Shown: positions 15,447 to 24,459, numbered from the stretch's first letter. The stretch: DNA of 44,766 nucleotides from Synergistaceae bacterium (GCA_031277095.1 JAISLU010000049.1:1-44766), one strand, 5' to 3'. The notes: generated by a model from the sequence alone, not told the origin. Program-made: numbers and translations.

Positions 15447-16274
15447 TTAAAGTATTTTCTCGAGGTCTTCCCGGGCGACGCCGCCGAAAACGTACTCGTC
15501 GCTTGGGAATTTCACCTCGCGCACTTCGGTTTTGTATTCTTTCAGGGCTTTTACGATCTGATCGCCGATGTTGGAGTACTTTTTGACGAACTTCGGCGTG
15601 AAACGGTCGAACATACCCAGCAAATCGTGATACACCAACACCTGTCCGTCGCAGTAGCGCCCTGCTCCGATACCGATGACGGGCATTTTGACGGACTCGG
15701 TGATTGCGCGGCCCAGTTCTTCGGGCACGCATTCCACCACGAGAGAGAAAGCACCGGCTTCCTCCAGGGCTTTGGCCTCGTCGATGATCTTTTTTGCCGC
15801 GTCCAGGTTTTTGCCCTGCAGCTTGAAACCGCCAAGCAGCCCCGCTGTCTGGGGAGTCAGGCCGATGTGCCCCTGAACGCCGATACCCGCCTTCACCATG
15901 GCCGCGACAATATCGGGCATACACCCTTCGAGCTTCACCCCATCGCATCCGCCCTCCTTCAGCAGGCGGTTGGCGCTGCGAATGGCCTGCTCCGGCCCCT
16001 CGTTATAGGAACCGAAAACCAGGTCACCCACAATCATAGGTGACGACGCGCCCTTCACGACGGCTTTGATGTGGTGGATCATTTCGTCGGTCGTCAGAGG
16101 CACGGTGGACAGATTGCCCAACATAGTCATTGAAAGCGAGTCTCCCACAAGAATCATGTCGATCTCCGCTTTTTCCACGAGGCTCGCCTGTCCAAAATCG
16201 TAAGCCGTGACGTAGGAAATTTTCTCCCCTTTGCTCTTCATTTCGTATAATTTCTGAATCGTTACCTTCGCCAT
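15447..16274 (-). CDS. panB: 3-methyl-2-oxobutanoate hydroxymethyltransferase
   Basis: 275 residues from the ATG at 16272-16274, preceded by GGGGAGG. A longer frame to 16376 is unlike the family. The PanB active-site set is complete and at the standard spacing: Asp45 in VGDS, Asp84 in GDL, Lys114 and Glu116 in VKLEG, and Glu181 in VECVP. It catalyses the reversible transfer of a hydroxymethyl group between 5,10-methylene-tetrahydrofolate and 2-oxoisovalerate to give ketopantoate. It is the first gene of a long minus-strand run (panB, panE, dctPQM, serine hydrolase, epimerase) and is divergent from a PucR-type regulator 226 bp away. Confidence 0.94.
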   Translation of the reverse strand: MAKVTIQKLYEMKSKGEKISYVTAYDFGQASLVEKAEIDMILVGDSLSMTMLGNLSTVPLTTDEMIHHIKAVVKGASSPMIVGDLVFGSYNEGPEQAIRSANRLLKEGGCDGVKLEGCMPDIVAAMVKAGIGVQGHIGLTPQTAGLLGGFKLQGKNLDAAKKIIDEAKALEEAGAFSLVVECVPEELGRAITESVKMPVIGIGAGRYCDGQVLVYHDLLGMFDRFTPKFVKKYSNIGDQIVKALKEYKTEVREVKFPSDEYVFGGVAREDLEKIL

Positions 16275-16338
16275 GAGATCCTCCCCATTCTTATACAGAT
16301 GAGCAATGAATATGCACAATATGAAACGATACAACTGT

Positions 16339-16344
16339 ATTATA
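16339..16344 (-). promoter_or_regulatory. Candidate -10 element for panB
   Basis: TATAAT on the minus strand, about 65 bp upstream of the panB ATG. The corresponding -35 position is poor, which would fit an activator-dependent promoter. The surrounding CTGTATTATACTATG is nearly symmetrical and could serve the divergent regulator. Confidence 0.35.
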
Positions 16345-16500
16345 CTATGCAGAAAATAGAAGACGGCAGGATACATCCCGTTTTTTGGGGAGATCTCGTT
16401 TGCTTACATGAGGCATGGAATAGGACGAAGAGGAGACCGCCCGGCTAAAAAATGCCTCCAGGTTACTTTTTGTCAGACAGGCCCTGCGAGGAGGTTTAGA

Positions 16501-17712
16501 ATGCCAATTTCTCTGCACACGCTTTGTAAATACGCTCAAGATACTTATTCCATGCGGCTGCTGCAAGGCGAGGAAAACATCCAAAATTTGGTCACTTGGG
16601 TTCATATAGTGGAAAATTTGCAAGTAGCCGATTTCATCAATGGGCACGAGCTGATTTTTACGACAGGAATAGCCCTTGGAACGGAATGGCTGCTTGAATT
16701 CGCTCGAAATTTAAAAAGAAAAAAAGCAGCTGGATTGGTGGTAAATATAGGGCCATATATCAAGCAGGTGCCAGACGAGGTCCTTGACTACTGCGCCGAG
16801 ACCCAATTTCCTATTTTCACGGTTCCGTGGCATATACATTTGGTGGATATGACCTATGACTTTTGCCACCAAATTATACGCAACGAAGAAAACGCAGTTT
16901 CGCTCTCAAGTGCCCTGAAAAATGCCATATTCTGCCCACTGGACGAGAATGCGTACAAGCCTGTTTTGGAGCGTAGAGGATTCGATTTGGAGGGAGCATT
17001 TTGCGTCGGCCTCATATGCTCGATGAGCAACCGTTTTGACACCGCTCAGGAAAAATTTCTGGAGCAACAGCTTCAGGCAAGGTCTATTCGCCGATGGGGC
17101 GAACATTACGGGATATTTCATCACGAGGAAAGGCTCGCGATCGTCGTGCAGGGAACGGCATGGCGCGACCTCAGGGAAATTTTGCGGAATACCTACGATG
17201 CGTGCAGACGAGAGACCAAAAAATTTGGCTTTTATGCAGGTGTTGGCCCTGTGGTTTCCGGGATCTGCACTCTCCCGGACGCGTATAAAAAAACGGCGAA
17301 TGCTGTCCGAATGGCCATCCAACGGTCTTCGAACATACCGGTGGCTTACGAAGAGATGGGAGTATACCGGTTGCTTTGTGAGATAAAAGACCTCCAGCCG
17401 CTGCAATCTTTCTACCAGGAAAAACTTGGGAAACTGGTTGAATGGGACCAGCGATGGGGCACTGATTATCTGGCGATCCTGCGTTGCTATATAGAGAACG
17501 ACGCGAGCGTCAAGCGGGTTTCGGAGATCATGTTCATGCACCGCAATACAATCAATTATAAAATCAGGAAGATTCGCGAGTTGTTAGGAGATTTAAACCC
17601 TCAGAATATGATGGAACTGCTCTTGGCGTTCCATATTTACGATTTTTGTCTCTATTCGAATCCCCGCCCTAACCCTGATTTCGCAGCTATATCAACACAT
17701 TCTGCCATTTGA
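16501..17712 (+). CDS. PucR-family transcriptional regulator
   Basis: 403 residues from the ATG at 16501, placed after GAGGAGG; the longer frame from 16408 is rejected on that basis. The N-terminal PucR domain covers about residues 7-125 (LVTWVHIVENLQVADFINGHELIFTTG). A middle GGDEF-like region carries FGFYAGVGPVVSG, and the C-terminal helix-turn-helix is NDASVKRVSEIMFMHRNTINY. The family controls catabolic genes for purines, amino acids and related nitrogen compounds. It is divergent from panB and upstream of the aminotransferase/PanF operon, so it is the natural candidate regulator of both. Its ligand is unknown. Confidence 0.88.
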   Translation: MPISLHTLCKYAQDTYSMRLLQGEENIQNLVTWVHIVENLQVADFINGHELIFTTGIALGTEWLLEFARNLKRKKAAGLVVNIGPYIKQVPDEVLDYCAETQFPIFTVPWHIHLVDMTYDFCHQIIRNEENAVSLSSALKNAIFCPLDENAYKPVLERRGFDLEGAFCVGLICSMSNRFDTAQEKFLEQQLQARSIRRWGEHYGIFHHEERLAIVVQGTAWRDLREILRNTYDACRRETKKFGFYAGVGPVVSGICTLPDAYKKTANAVRMAIQRSSNIPVAYEEMGVYRLLCEIKDLQPLQSFYQEKLGKLVEWDQRWGTDYLAILRCYIENDASVKRVSEIMFMHRNTINYKIRKIRELLGDLNPQNMMELLLAFHIYDFCLYSNPRPNPDFAAISTHSAI

Positions 17713-17793
17713 GAAGTAGCAAAGAGGTACAACAAGTTCTTCATTGCAATCCAGCTCAGTCTGAACTGATCATCTGAAAGGAACGAAGATAGC

Positions 17794-18393
17794 ATGTATG
17801 AAGAGATAAAAGCATTGCTGGAAGAAAAAGAAAAATACCTGACCGAACTGTGCGCAGCTTTTGAAGAACGTCTTGCATATTTGGAAGAATCTTTACTCAT
17901 AATAAGGAAAAAATTAAAAAACCTCAAAAACGAAGCCGTCCATATAAGGAAAGAAATAAGACGTAAGGTAGATCCAGATAAAATAAAAAACGAAGACTTA
18001 GGACACTATCTCGAAACTATTGTCAACGACAAGATAATCGAACTATTCAGCACCCTCGGTTTTAATTTCACACAAGCGAGAAGCAATGTCCAAATCATGG
18101 ACGAACAAAACAGCCGAGTTCTGGCCGAAGTGGATATATTACTGGAAAACAACGAGCGCATTATGGCGGTGGAAGTTAAGCTCAGTCCGAAAATCAGGGA
18201 CGTCAATAAACATATTAGACGTATAGGAATCTTGATCGACCGAGGAAAAATCCATAACGAAACGCGAAGCTATCATGGTGCTTTGGTGGGTATAACGATT
18301 CCCAATGAAGTAAAAGAATATTGCATAAAACGCGGTTTATATGTCATCACCCAAAATGAAAACGGAGCGAAAATCGAGGCTCCTCTAGCCTAG
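17794..18393 (+). CDS. Coiled-coil protein with PD-(D/E)XK nuclease-like domain
   Basis: 199 residues after GAAAGG. Residues 1-60 are a charged coiled coil rich in Glu and Lys. Residues about 65-190 resemble the PD-(D/E)XK fold: LETIVNDKIIELFSTLGF, then AEVDILLENNERIMAVEVK, which gives the acidic residue and the E.K pair, then HIRRIGILIDRG. The layout is like the DUF3782-type proteins of anaerobes and archaea, which I name with caution. The gene is more AT-rich than its neighbours, which suggests separate acquisition. A related protein is cut by the right edge of the window (44482-44766). The substrate is unknown, and a nuclease role is inference from the fold. Confidence 0.75.
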   Translation: MYEEIKALLEEKEKYLTELCAAFEERLAYLEESLLIIRKKLKNLKNEAVHIRKEIRRKVDPDKIKNEDLGHYLETIVNDKIIELFSTLGFNFTQARSNVQIMDEQNSRVLAEVDILLENNERIMAVEVKLSPKIRDVNKHIRRIGILIDRGKIHNETRSYHGALVGITIPNEVKEYCIKRGLYVITQNENGAKIEAPLA

Positions 18394-18401
18394 CTTTGTT
18401 G

Positions 18402-18590
18402 TCAAAAGGCGCATAAGGGAGATCCATAATCGGGCACAGCCGAGACCGTTAATGACGGATCTTCTGTCAGAAAACGGGAGAGGAAAGAGTTTGGTACAAA
18501 AGACGGTGGCTCACCTTCCAAATGACCGACAGCGTGACTTGGTGTAGTGTATTTCTTTTTTATCGGGTCCCATAATTCTCCGATACACAT
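18402..18590 (-). pseudogene. Possible transposase N-terminal remnant
   Basis: A 62-codon frame contains YTTPSHAVGHLEGEPPSFVP. It recalls the region near the N-terminus of some IS4/IS1634-like transposases, where a basic stretch is followed by a PN motif. It is immediately preceded by a stop codon and no continuation is seen. This may be a chance frame. Confidence 0.25.
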
Positions 18591-18817
18591 TTACGTTTTT
18601 TGGGGGGATTTACGTTACGATGCACAGTAGCCGATCAAAACGATATGGTCTGCAGCACATTCACATTTGTGTTGTAAATATCTTGAAATGTATACACCCG
18701 TTTGATACTGTAAAAAGATAGGTATGTTCGATATTTTCCCCTTTGTATGTTTTAAGTAAAGTTATTCCATAATTCTATTTTTTGTTCGGAAGAAGTTCCA
18801 GACTCAAATTATCATGT

Positions 18818-18839
18818 CGAAATTTTAACGAAATTTTAA
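18818..18839. repeat. Perfect 11-bp tandem duplication before the aminotransferase gene
   Basis: CGAAATTTTAA twice in direct succession, followed by CGAGAGGTGATTACTG and the ATG at 18856. It ends 2-3 nt before the Shine-Dalgarno. Confidence 0.9.
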
Positions 18840-18855
18840 CGAGAGGTGATTACTG

Positions 18856-20211
18856 ATGATTTCCAAGGACCAAGCTACATTTGAGAACGATCGTAAGTAT
18901 ATTCTTCATTCATGGAGTGTACAAAGTAAAGTTAACCCGATAGTTGTAAACAAATCCGAAGGCATTTTTTTCTGGGACAGCGAAAATAAGCGTTATTTCG
19001 ATATGTCCTCACAGCTCGTCAATATGAACGTCGGACATAAGAATCCAAAGATCATACAGGCGATCAAAGACCAGGCTGATCGGCTTGTTTACATTGCCCC
19101 TTCTTTTGCTGCGGATGTACGTTCTCAGCTTGGGGAAGAAGTCGTCAAACTCGCGCCTGACAACATGGGGATGGTATTTTTTACACTGGGTGGCGCCGAT
19201 GCAAACGAAAACGCTGTCAAGATGGCGAAGATGTACACTGGACGACATAAGATTTTTTCGCGCTACCGCTCCTACCACGGAGCTACTTACGGAGCGGCGA
19301 ACCTGACGGGAGAACCCCGCCGATACGCCTGCGAACCTGGAATTCCCGGCTTTATCAAATTCTTTGACCCTTATGTATACCGCGCACCCATTCCGTTTGA
19401 AAATGAGGATGCAGCTTGCCGTTACTATATTTCTCAACTCAGGGAACAAATTCTCTACGAGGGAAGGGATTCTGTCGCTGCGATTGTGATGGAGACTGTC
19501 ACGGGCAGCAACGGTGTCATCATTCCGCCGAAAGGTTATATGAAAGGCGTGCGCCAGCTTTGTGACGAATTCGGCATTCTCATGGTCTGTGATGAAGTCA
19601 TGACGGGATGGGGTCGTACTGGAGAATGGTTTGCGGTCAATCACTTTGGAGTGAAACCCGACATCATCACTTTCGCAAAAGGGATCACCTGCGGTTATGT
19701 TCCGTTGGGTGGCGTAATCGTCAACAAAAAGATCGCGAATTACTTCGAAGACCACCTTTTAAGTTGTGGATTGACCTACTCGGCGCATCCTCTCGCTTGT
19801 GCCGCCGGCCTCGCGACCTTGGAGGTCTATCGAGAATCGAACCTGCTGGAGCGTTCAAGGACAATGGGATTGCTTCTGGGGAAACTGCTGGAGGACATTA
19901 AAGCCCGCCATGCCAGTGTCGGAGACGTCCGTTACATCGGTCTGTTCTCGGCGGTGGAACTGGTGCGTGATCGCACCACTCGTGAGCCGCTCGTCGAGTA
20001 TGGCATTGACCCCGATCGTATCATGCCAGGGATCGTCTCTAAATTGACTGCCCGGGGGTTTTATACCTATCACCACGAAAACAGTATTATCGTGGCGCCG
20101 CCCCTGATCATCACAGAAGAGGAGCTGCGAGAGGCTATGAAGATCATGGACGACGTACTTTGCGAGGTGGATGGCTTGATCGCGAACCTGCCCAAAAAAC
20201 AGAGCCAATGA
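18856..20211 (+). CDS. Class III (omega) aminotransferase
   Basis: 451 residues. Fold-type I PLP enzyme with GGADANENAVKMAK (about 112-125), YRSYHGATYGAANLTGE (137-153), the Asp in VCDEVMTGWGRTG (Asp246) that contacts the pyridine nitrogen, and the Schiff-base lysine in FAKGITCGYVPLGG (Lys275). The ADANENA and SYHGAT variants resemble taurine- and beta-alanine-type omega-transaminases. The likely reaction is transfer of a terminal amino group to pyruvate or 2-oxoglutarate, giving a semialdehyde. An iron alcohol dehydrogenase in the same operon could reduce that product. It is the first gene of a six-gene plus-strand operon; the gap to the next gene is 12 nt. The exact amine is not readable from the sequence. 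Confidence 0.85.
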   Translation: MISKDQATFENDRKYILHSWSVQSKVNPIVVNKSEGIFFWDSENKRYFDMSSQLVNMNVGHKNPKIIQAIKDQADRLVYIAPSFAADVRSQLGEEVVKLAPDNMGMVFFTLGGADANENAVKMAKMYTGRHKIFSRYRSYHGATYGAANLTGEPRRYACEPGIPGFIKFFDPYVYRAPIPFENEDAACRYYISQLREQILYEGRDSVAAIVMETVTGSNGVIIPPKGYMKGVRQLCDEFGILMVCDEVMTGWGRTGEWFAVNHFGVKPDIITFAKGITCGYVPLGGVIVNKKIANYFEDHLLSCGLTYSAHPLACAAGLATLEVYRESNLLERSRTMGLLLGKLLEDIKARHASVGDVRYIGLFSAVELVRDRTTREPLVEYGIDPDRIMPGIVSKLTARGFYTYHHENSIIVAPPLIITEEELREAMKIMDDVLCEVDGLIANLPKKQSQ

Positions 20212-20223
20212 GGGAGGTGTGTT

Positions 20224-21462
20224 ATGGGCAAGTATGACAAAGTTCTGGAAACACTGGACACGGAGAAAATGATACGTTTCGTCCAGGACCTTGTTCGGAC
20301 GGACAGTGTTTATGATCCTGAAACCGAGGGAGCCAACGAGACACGTTTGACTGAATTTATCGCGGATTTTCTGCGGAAGGAGAATTTCGAAGTCCATCTC
20401 GATGAAGTCGTACCCGGCAGAACCAACATCGTGGCTTTTTTGCGCGGAGAGCCTGGGGGTAAAACAATTCTGCTGGAAGGACACCAGGACGTCGTTTCCG
20501 TGGGAAATCGAGAGGAATGGCTTCACGATCCTTTCGGCGCGGAAATTGTCGAGCGAGACGGCAAACAAATTCTGTACGGACGCGGGAGCAACGACACGAA
20601 AGGTAACATGGGCGCCGCCATTTTTGCCGCAAAGGCCATAAAGGACAGCGGAATACCTTTCAAAGGCAACATCCTGCTCTGCATCCCGGTGGACGAAGAA
20701 GGCCTGATGATCGGCATCAAACATTTCTTGAAAAATGGCTGGGGTAAAAACGTGGATGCCGCTATCGTTTGTGAGCCTGAAGAAAAACACCTTTGCGTGT
20801 TCCAAAAAGGAGCGCTGAGGTTTCTGGTGACTTTTCACGGGGTGCAATGCCACGGCGCCATGCCCCTTTCTGGAAATGACCCTAACTGGGGAGTAGCGCG
20901 TTTTATCACGGAACTGAAGCAGCTCGAAAACTTCGAAAAAGACCGCCTGGGACACCACGAATTTTTAGGGTGGCCGAGTTTTACCCCCACCGTTATCAGA
21001 TCCCCCGCTATCGGAGTGGGGCAGCTCAATGTCGTACCGGCCACGGCAACTCTCACCCTCGACATTCGTACCGTTCCGGGGCAAGATCACGCGGCCATCG
21101 CCCGACAGATTCGTGGAATTGTAACACGGTTGTCCCGACAGTTCTCTGAGGGAGACGACAAATTTCATGCCACCGTCGAGCAACTGGACGACCGCCCATG
21201 GACAGAGATCCCCACGGATCACCCTGTCGTTCAAGCTGCGGCCAGAGCGTATCGCGAAGTCATGGGCAGGGAGGAAATTTACGACGGTGTTCCGGGCGCA
21301 ACGGACGGAACGTTCATTCAGGCATGGGGGAATATCCCTGTACTGGTGACGGGAGCAGGCGACCGTCAGGTCCCGCACCACGTGGACGAATGGCTGGAGA
21401 TTGACGACCTGGTCGAGGCGGCCAAGATCTTCACTCTCGCTATTTTGTATTTTTGCGAGTAA
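20224..21462 (+). CDS. M20 family metallohydrolase (ArgE/DapE/carboxypeptidase type)
   Basis: 412 residues after GGGAGG. The two-metal site is complete: His87 and Asp89 in EGHQDVV, Asp124 in GRGSNDTKG, Glu158-Glu159 in PVDEEG, Glu184 in CEPEE, and a late His in VPHHVDEW. The dimerisation domain lies at about 195-300. Members remove acyl groups from amino acids or cut C-terminal or beta-alanyl dipeptides. In this operon it could hydrolyse an amide imported by the PanF-like carrier, supplying the aminotransferase with an amine. No signal peptide, so it is cytoplasmic. Confidence 0.88.
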   Translation: MGKYDKVLETLDTEKMIRFVQDLVRTDSVYDPETEGANETRLTEFIADFLRKENFEVHLDEVVPGRTNIVAFLRGEPGGKTILLEGHQDVVSVGNREEWLHDPFGAEIVERDGKQILYGRGSNDTKGNMGAAIFAAKAIKDSGIPFKGNILLCIPVDEEGLMIGIKHFLKNGWGKNVDAAIVCEPEEKHLCVFQKGALRFLVTFHGVQCHGAMPLSGNDPNWGVARFITELKQLENFEKDRLGHHEFLGWPSFTPTVIRSPAIGVGQLNVVPATATLTLDIRTVPGQDHAAIARQIRGIVTRLSRQFSEGDDKFHATVEQLDDRPWTEIPTDHPVVQAAARAYREVMGREEIYDGVPGATDGTFIQAWGNIPVLVTGAGDRQVPHHVDEWLEIDDLVEAAKIFTLAILYFCE

Positions 21463-21509
21463 AGCATTATGCATTTTTTATCGGAATCGAAAAAGGAGAG
21501 TGGGCAAAA

Positions 21510-21779
21510 ATGGCAAAGATGAGCTATAGGGAAAAATTCATTCAAATGAACAAGGAAGCGAAGGCGACCTGGGTGGTTGCGATAATTCTCATCGCGTTCT
21601 GGTGGATTGCCGGGTTCGGCACCGCGGGTATGGACTACACTCTCTTCCAGATGCCGGGTTGGTTCGTCCTGAGCTGTTTCGGCATCTGGATACTGTCCAT
21701 CGTTCTGGTCTGGTTCCTGACCTCGAAGGTGTTCCAGGATTTCAGCCTCGAAGACGACGACACGACGGGGAAGGAGTGA
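21510..21779 (+). CDS. yhdT: YhdT family membrane protein, partner of the symporter
   Basis: 89 residues from the ATG at 21510, which follows AAAGGAGAG; the frame is open from 21453 but would overlap the preceding gene. Two membrane helices (WVVAIILIAFWWIAGFG and WFVLSCFGIWILSIVLVWFL) are joined by a short loop, with an acidic tail. This is the DUF997/YhdT family, known as the small protein encoded directly before PanF-type sodium symporters. The gap to the symporter gene is 5 nt. It is probably a subunit or stabiliser of the carrier. Confidence 0.88.
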   Translation: MAKMSYREKFIQMNKEAKATWVVAIILIAFWWIAGFGTAGMDYTLFQMPGWFVLSCFGIWILSIVLVWFLTSKVFQDFSLEDDDTTGKE

Positions 21780-21784
21780 GGAAG

Positions 21785-23302
21785 ATGCAGGTTTTTTTGG
21801 TTCTCGCGCCCGTATTCCTTTTTCTGATTGTCATGCTGGCTGTGGGTTTTATCATTCAGAAACAATCGGAAAAAGACAGAGCCGTAAATTTTTCCAAGGA
21901 CTACTTTATTGGCGGCAGAAGCCTGGGAGGTTTTGTGCTGGCCATGACCCTGGTGGCGACTTATTCTTCGGGCTCCAGTTTCGTCGGCGGTCCCGGCGTC
22001 GCGTGGCTGAGGGGATTCGGGTGGGTTTATCTCGCTATGACCCAGGTTCTGGCGGCTTTCCTGGTCATGGGCGTCATGGGGAAAAAGATGGCGGTCATCA
22101 GCCGCAAAATTGACGCGGTTACCGTTATCGACGTCATTCGAGTCCGATACCAGTCCAACGTACTGGCCAACATCGGAGCCGTCCTCATCGTGGCGTTCTT
22201 CTGCGGCACGATGGTGGCGCAGTTCATAAGCGGCGCCAACCTGTTCGCGGCCGCCGCCGGGATCAACTACACCCTGGGGCTGTTCATTTTCGCTGCGGTC
22301 GTCGTCGCGTTTACCTCCGTCGGGGGGTTCAAGGCGGTCGCCATCACCGACACCATCTGTGCCATCTTCATGCTGGTGGGGCTGGGTGTCCTTACGTCGG
22401 CCATTTTGACCCAGGGCGGCGGCATGAGCGCCATCATGGCCACGCTCAAGACACAGCCGCAAATGTTGGAACCGACTTCGGGCGGCACGATTCCCGTGCG
22501 GCTTCTCATTTCTTTCTGGATGCTGAGCGGTGTCTGCACTCTTGGCTTGCCCCAGTCTCTGGTGCGGAACATGAGCTATAAAAACTCCAGGTCCCTTCAT
22601 CAGGCCATGATTTACGGCACTATCGTCGTGGGCGCCATGATGCTGGGCATGCACTTCATCGGCGTACTGTCCCGCGGAGTCCTCTCGGCGCTTCCCGAAG
22701 GCGGTACCACCGACTCCGTCATGCCCCATTTGATCGTCACCTGTCTGTCGCCCGTTATGGCGGGTATCGCCATCATCGCGCCCCTGGCAGCCGCTATATC
22801 TACCGTTTCTTCGCTTTTGATAGCCGCCTCCTCTTCCATCATCAAAGACGTGTATCAGCACTCCGTCGAGCAAAGCGGGGCGCCGGTAAATCAAAAGACA
22901 GTGGCCAAATTTTCCGTCATCGCCACTGCCATTATCGGCTTGGCTTGCATTGTCGTCGCGCTTAAACCTCCCTCGATTATCGTCTGGATCAACATGTTCG
23001 CCTTCGGTGGTTTGCAGACAGCTTTTTTCTGGACCTTCCTCTTGGGGTTCTTCTGGAAGAAAGCCAACACAGCAGGCGCTTTTCTCTCCATGGTAGGAGG
23101 CGTGTTCGCTTACTGCTATTCCATGTGGGCCAAAATCCCCCTTGCCGGATTCCATCAAATCGTCGTGGGCATCGGTTTAGGCCTTGTTTTGTTCATCATC
23201 GGCAGTCTGATCGGCAAGCCCAACGACGAAAAGATACTCAAGCTCTTTTTCCCGGAAACGTACCCTGAAGGCGCAAAAATAGAGATTCCGGAGCGAATCT
23301 GA
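21785..23302 (+). CDS. panF: Sodium/solute symporter, PanF-like (pantothenate)
   Basis: 505 residues from the ATG at 21785 after GAGGAAG; an upstream open extension runs through yhdT. About thirteen membrane helices with the SSF family signatures: FIGGRSLGGFVLAMTLVATY, then FAAAAGINYTLGLFIFAA, and GIAIIAPLAAAISTVSSLLI near the sodium site. The pairing with YhdT is characteristic of PanF, the sodium-pantothenate importer. Substrate assignment rests on this pairing and on panB/panE 5 kb away. Related SSF carriers move other carboxylates. Confidence 0.82.
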   Translation: MQVFLVLAPVFLFLIVMLAVGFIIQKQSEKDRAVNFSKDYFIGGRSLGGFVLAMTLVATYSSGSSFVGGPGVAWLRGFGWVYLAMTQVLAAFLVMGVMGKKMAVISRKIDAVTVIDVIRVRYQSNVLANIGAVLIVAFFCGTMVAQFISGANLFAAAAGINYTLGLFIFAAVVVAFTSVGGFKAVAITDTICAIFMLVGLGVLTSAILTQGGGMSAIMATLKTQPQMLEPTSGGTIPVRLLISFWMLSGVCTLGLPQSLVRNMSYKNSRSLHQAMIYGTIVVGAMMLGMHFIGVLSRGVLSALPEGGTTDSVMPHLIVTCLSPVMAGIAIIAPLAAAISTVSSLLIAASSSIIKDVYQHSVEQSGAPVNQKTVAKFSVIATAIIGLACIVVALKPPSIIVWINMFAFGGLQTAFFWTFLLGFFWKKANTAGAFLSMVGGVFAYCYSMWAKIPLAGFHQIVVGIGLGLVLFIIGSLIGKPNDEKILKLFFPETYPEGAKIEIPERI

Positions 23303-23334
23303 CTCGCGAAACCGGACCACACAAGGAGGCACAA

Positions 23335-24459
23335 ATGACAGTCATTCCAGTCATTCAGCGACTTTTCTTATCGACGCTTTTGATTTTTGCCCTGGCGAAG
23401 TCGGCGTTTGCGGAGCCGGGACTCCAAATTGTCCCCTTGTCCTCCGTTCCCGGCATCAAGATCGGGCACGTCACCGATGTTGAAAACGGAACCGGATGTT
23501 CGGTCATGATCGTCGAAGATCCGAAAGGAGCCGTGTGCGGGGTGGACGTGAGGGGAGGATCGCCCGGAACGCGGGAGACCGATCTGCTGGACCCCACAAA
23601 AACGGTTCAAAAGGCCAACGCCGTCGTCCTCTCCGGCGGAAGCGCCTTTGGCCTCGCGGCTGCGGACGGAGTCATGACGTTTTTGGAGGAGAAAAAGATC
23701 GGATTTGATGTGGGGCTCACCGTAGTGCCCATCGTTCCCTCCGCCATTCTGTTCGACCTGGGGCTGGGGAGCGCCTTTGTTCGGCCGGACAAAGCCTGGG
23801 GTTACAAAGCCGCCGAAAACGCCTTCGCGGGTCTTCCCTGGAAAGACGGCAACACGGGCGCGGGGACGGGGGCCACGGTGGGCAAGGGAACCGCGTCCAT
23901 AGGGGGTGTACCTATGAAGGGCGGACTGGGGTCCTGCGCCTTCAAGTTCGGAGACCTGGTTGTGGGGGCCATGGTCGCGGTAAACGCTGCGGGCAACGTC
24001 GTAGACCCCGCCACGGGGAATATTGTCGCAGGCGCCATCGGTAAAGACGGCGTATTCATCGACCTGGAAACTTGGACTATGGACACCCGCTACGATCCTC
24101 CGAAAGCCACGGAAAACACCACCATCGGGGTTATCGTCACCAACGCGAGCCTCAATCAAGCCCAAGCGAAGAAATTGGCGGAAATGGCTCAAGACGGTTT
24201 GGCCCGGGCGATCAAACCGACCCATACCGCCTCCGACGGAGACACGATTTTCGCCCTTTCCCTGGGCGGCGTGGAGTCGAAGTCCATGATCTGGAGAAAC
24301 GTGGAGGTGAACATGAACCTCCTGGGTGTGTTGGCCGTCAACGCGATGCAAACCGCCATCGTCAACGCCGTAGCCAACGCGGAGACGCTTTTGGATGTGA
24401 AAGGCGCAGCGTCTTTCGAGACCGCGCCGCAACAGCCTTCAAAAGTTTTTGTGCGGTAG
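23335..24459 (+). CDS. Exported P1 family (S58/DmpA) aminopeptidase
   Basis: 374 residues after AAGGAGG. A signal peptide ends near AFA-EPG (residue 26-27), placing the enzyme outside the cytoplasm, which is unusual for the family. The P1/DmpA pattern is clear: PGIKIGHVTDVENGTGCSV, DVRGGSPGTRETDLL, LSGGSAFGLAAADGV and NTGAGTGATVGKG. The autocatalytic cleavage site is probably Asn261-Thr262 in ATEN-TTIGVIVTNA, by analogy with NylC/DmpA. Family members release N-terminal D-, beta- or ordinary amino acids. Release of beta-alanine from beta-alanyl peptides would fit the operon, but this is inference. Confidence 0.87.
   Translation: MTVIPVIQRLFLSTLLIFALAKSAFAEPGLQIVPLSSVPGIKIGHVTDVENGTGCSVMIVEDPKGAVCGVDVRGGSPGTRETDLLDPTKTVQKANAVVLSGGSAFGLAAADGVMTFLEEKKIGFDVGLTVVPIVPSAILFDLGLGSAFVRPDKAWGYKAAENAFAGLPWKDGNTGAGTGATVGKGTASIGGVPMKGGLGSCAFKFGDLVVGAMVAVNAAGNVVDPATGNIVAGAIGKDGVFIDLETWTMDTRYDPPKATENTTIGVIVTNASLNQAQAKKLAEMAQDGLARAIKPTHTASDGDTIFALSLGGVESKSMIWRNVEVNMNLLGVLAVNAMQTAIVNAVANAETLLDVKGAASFETAPQQPSKVFVR

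Larger units (their letters stand above)
18394..18855. other. AT-rich intergenic region before the aminotransferase operon
   Basis: 462 bp with no intact gene. It holds a possible transposase remnant (18402-18590), a run of AT-rich sequence that may carry the operon promoter (TTGAAA near 18691 has no good -10 partner; TATACA near 18700 has a weak -35), and a perfect 11-bp tandem duplication just before the ribosome-binding site. Confidence 0.5.
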
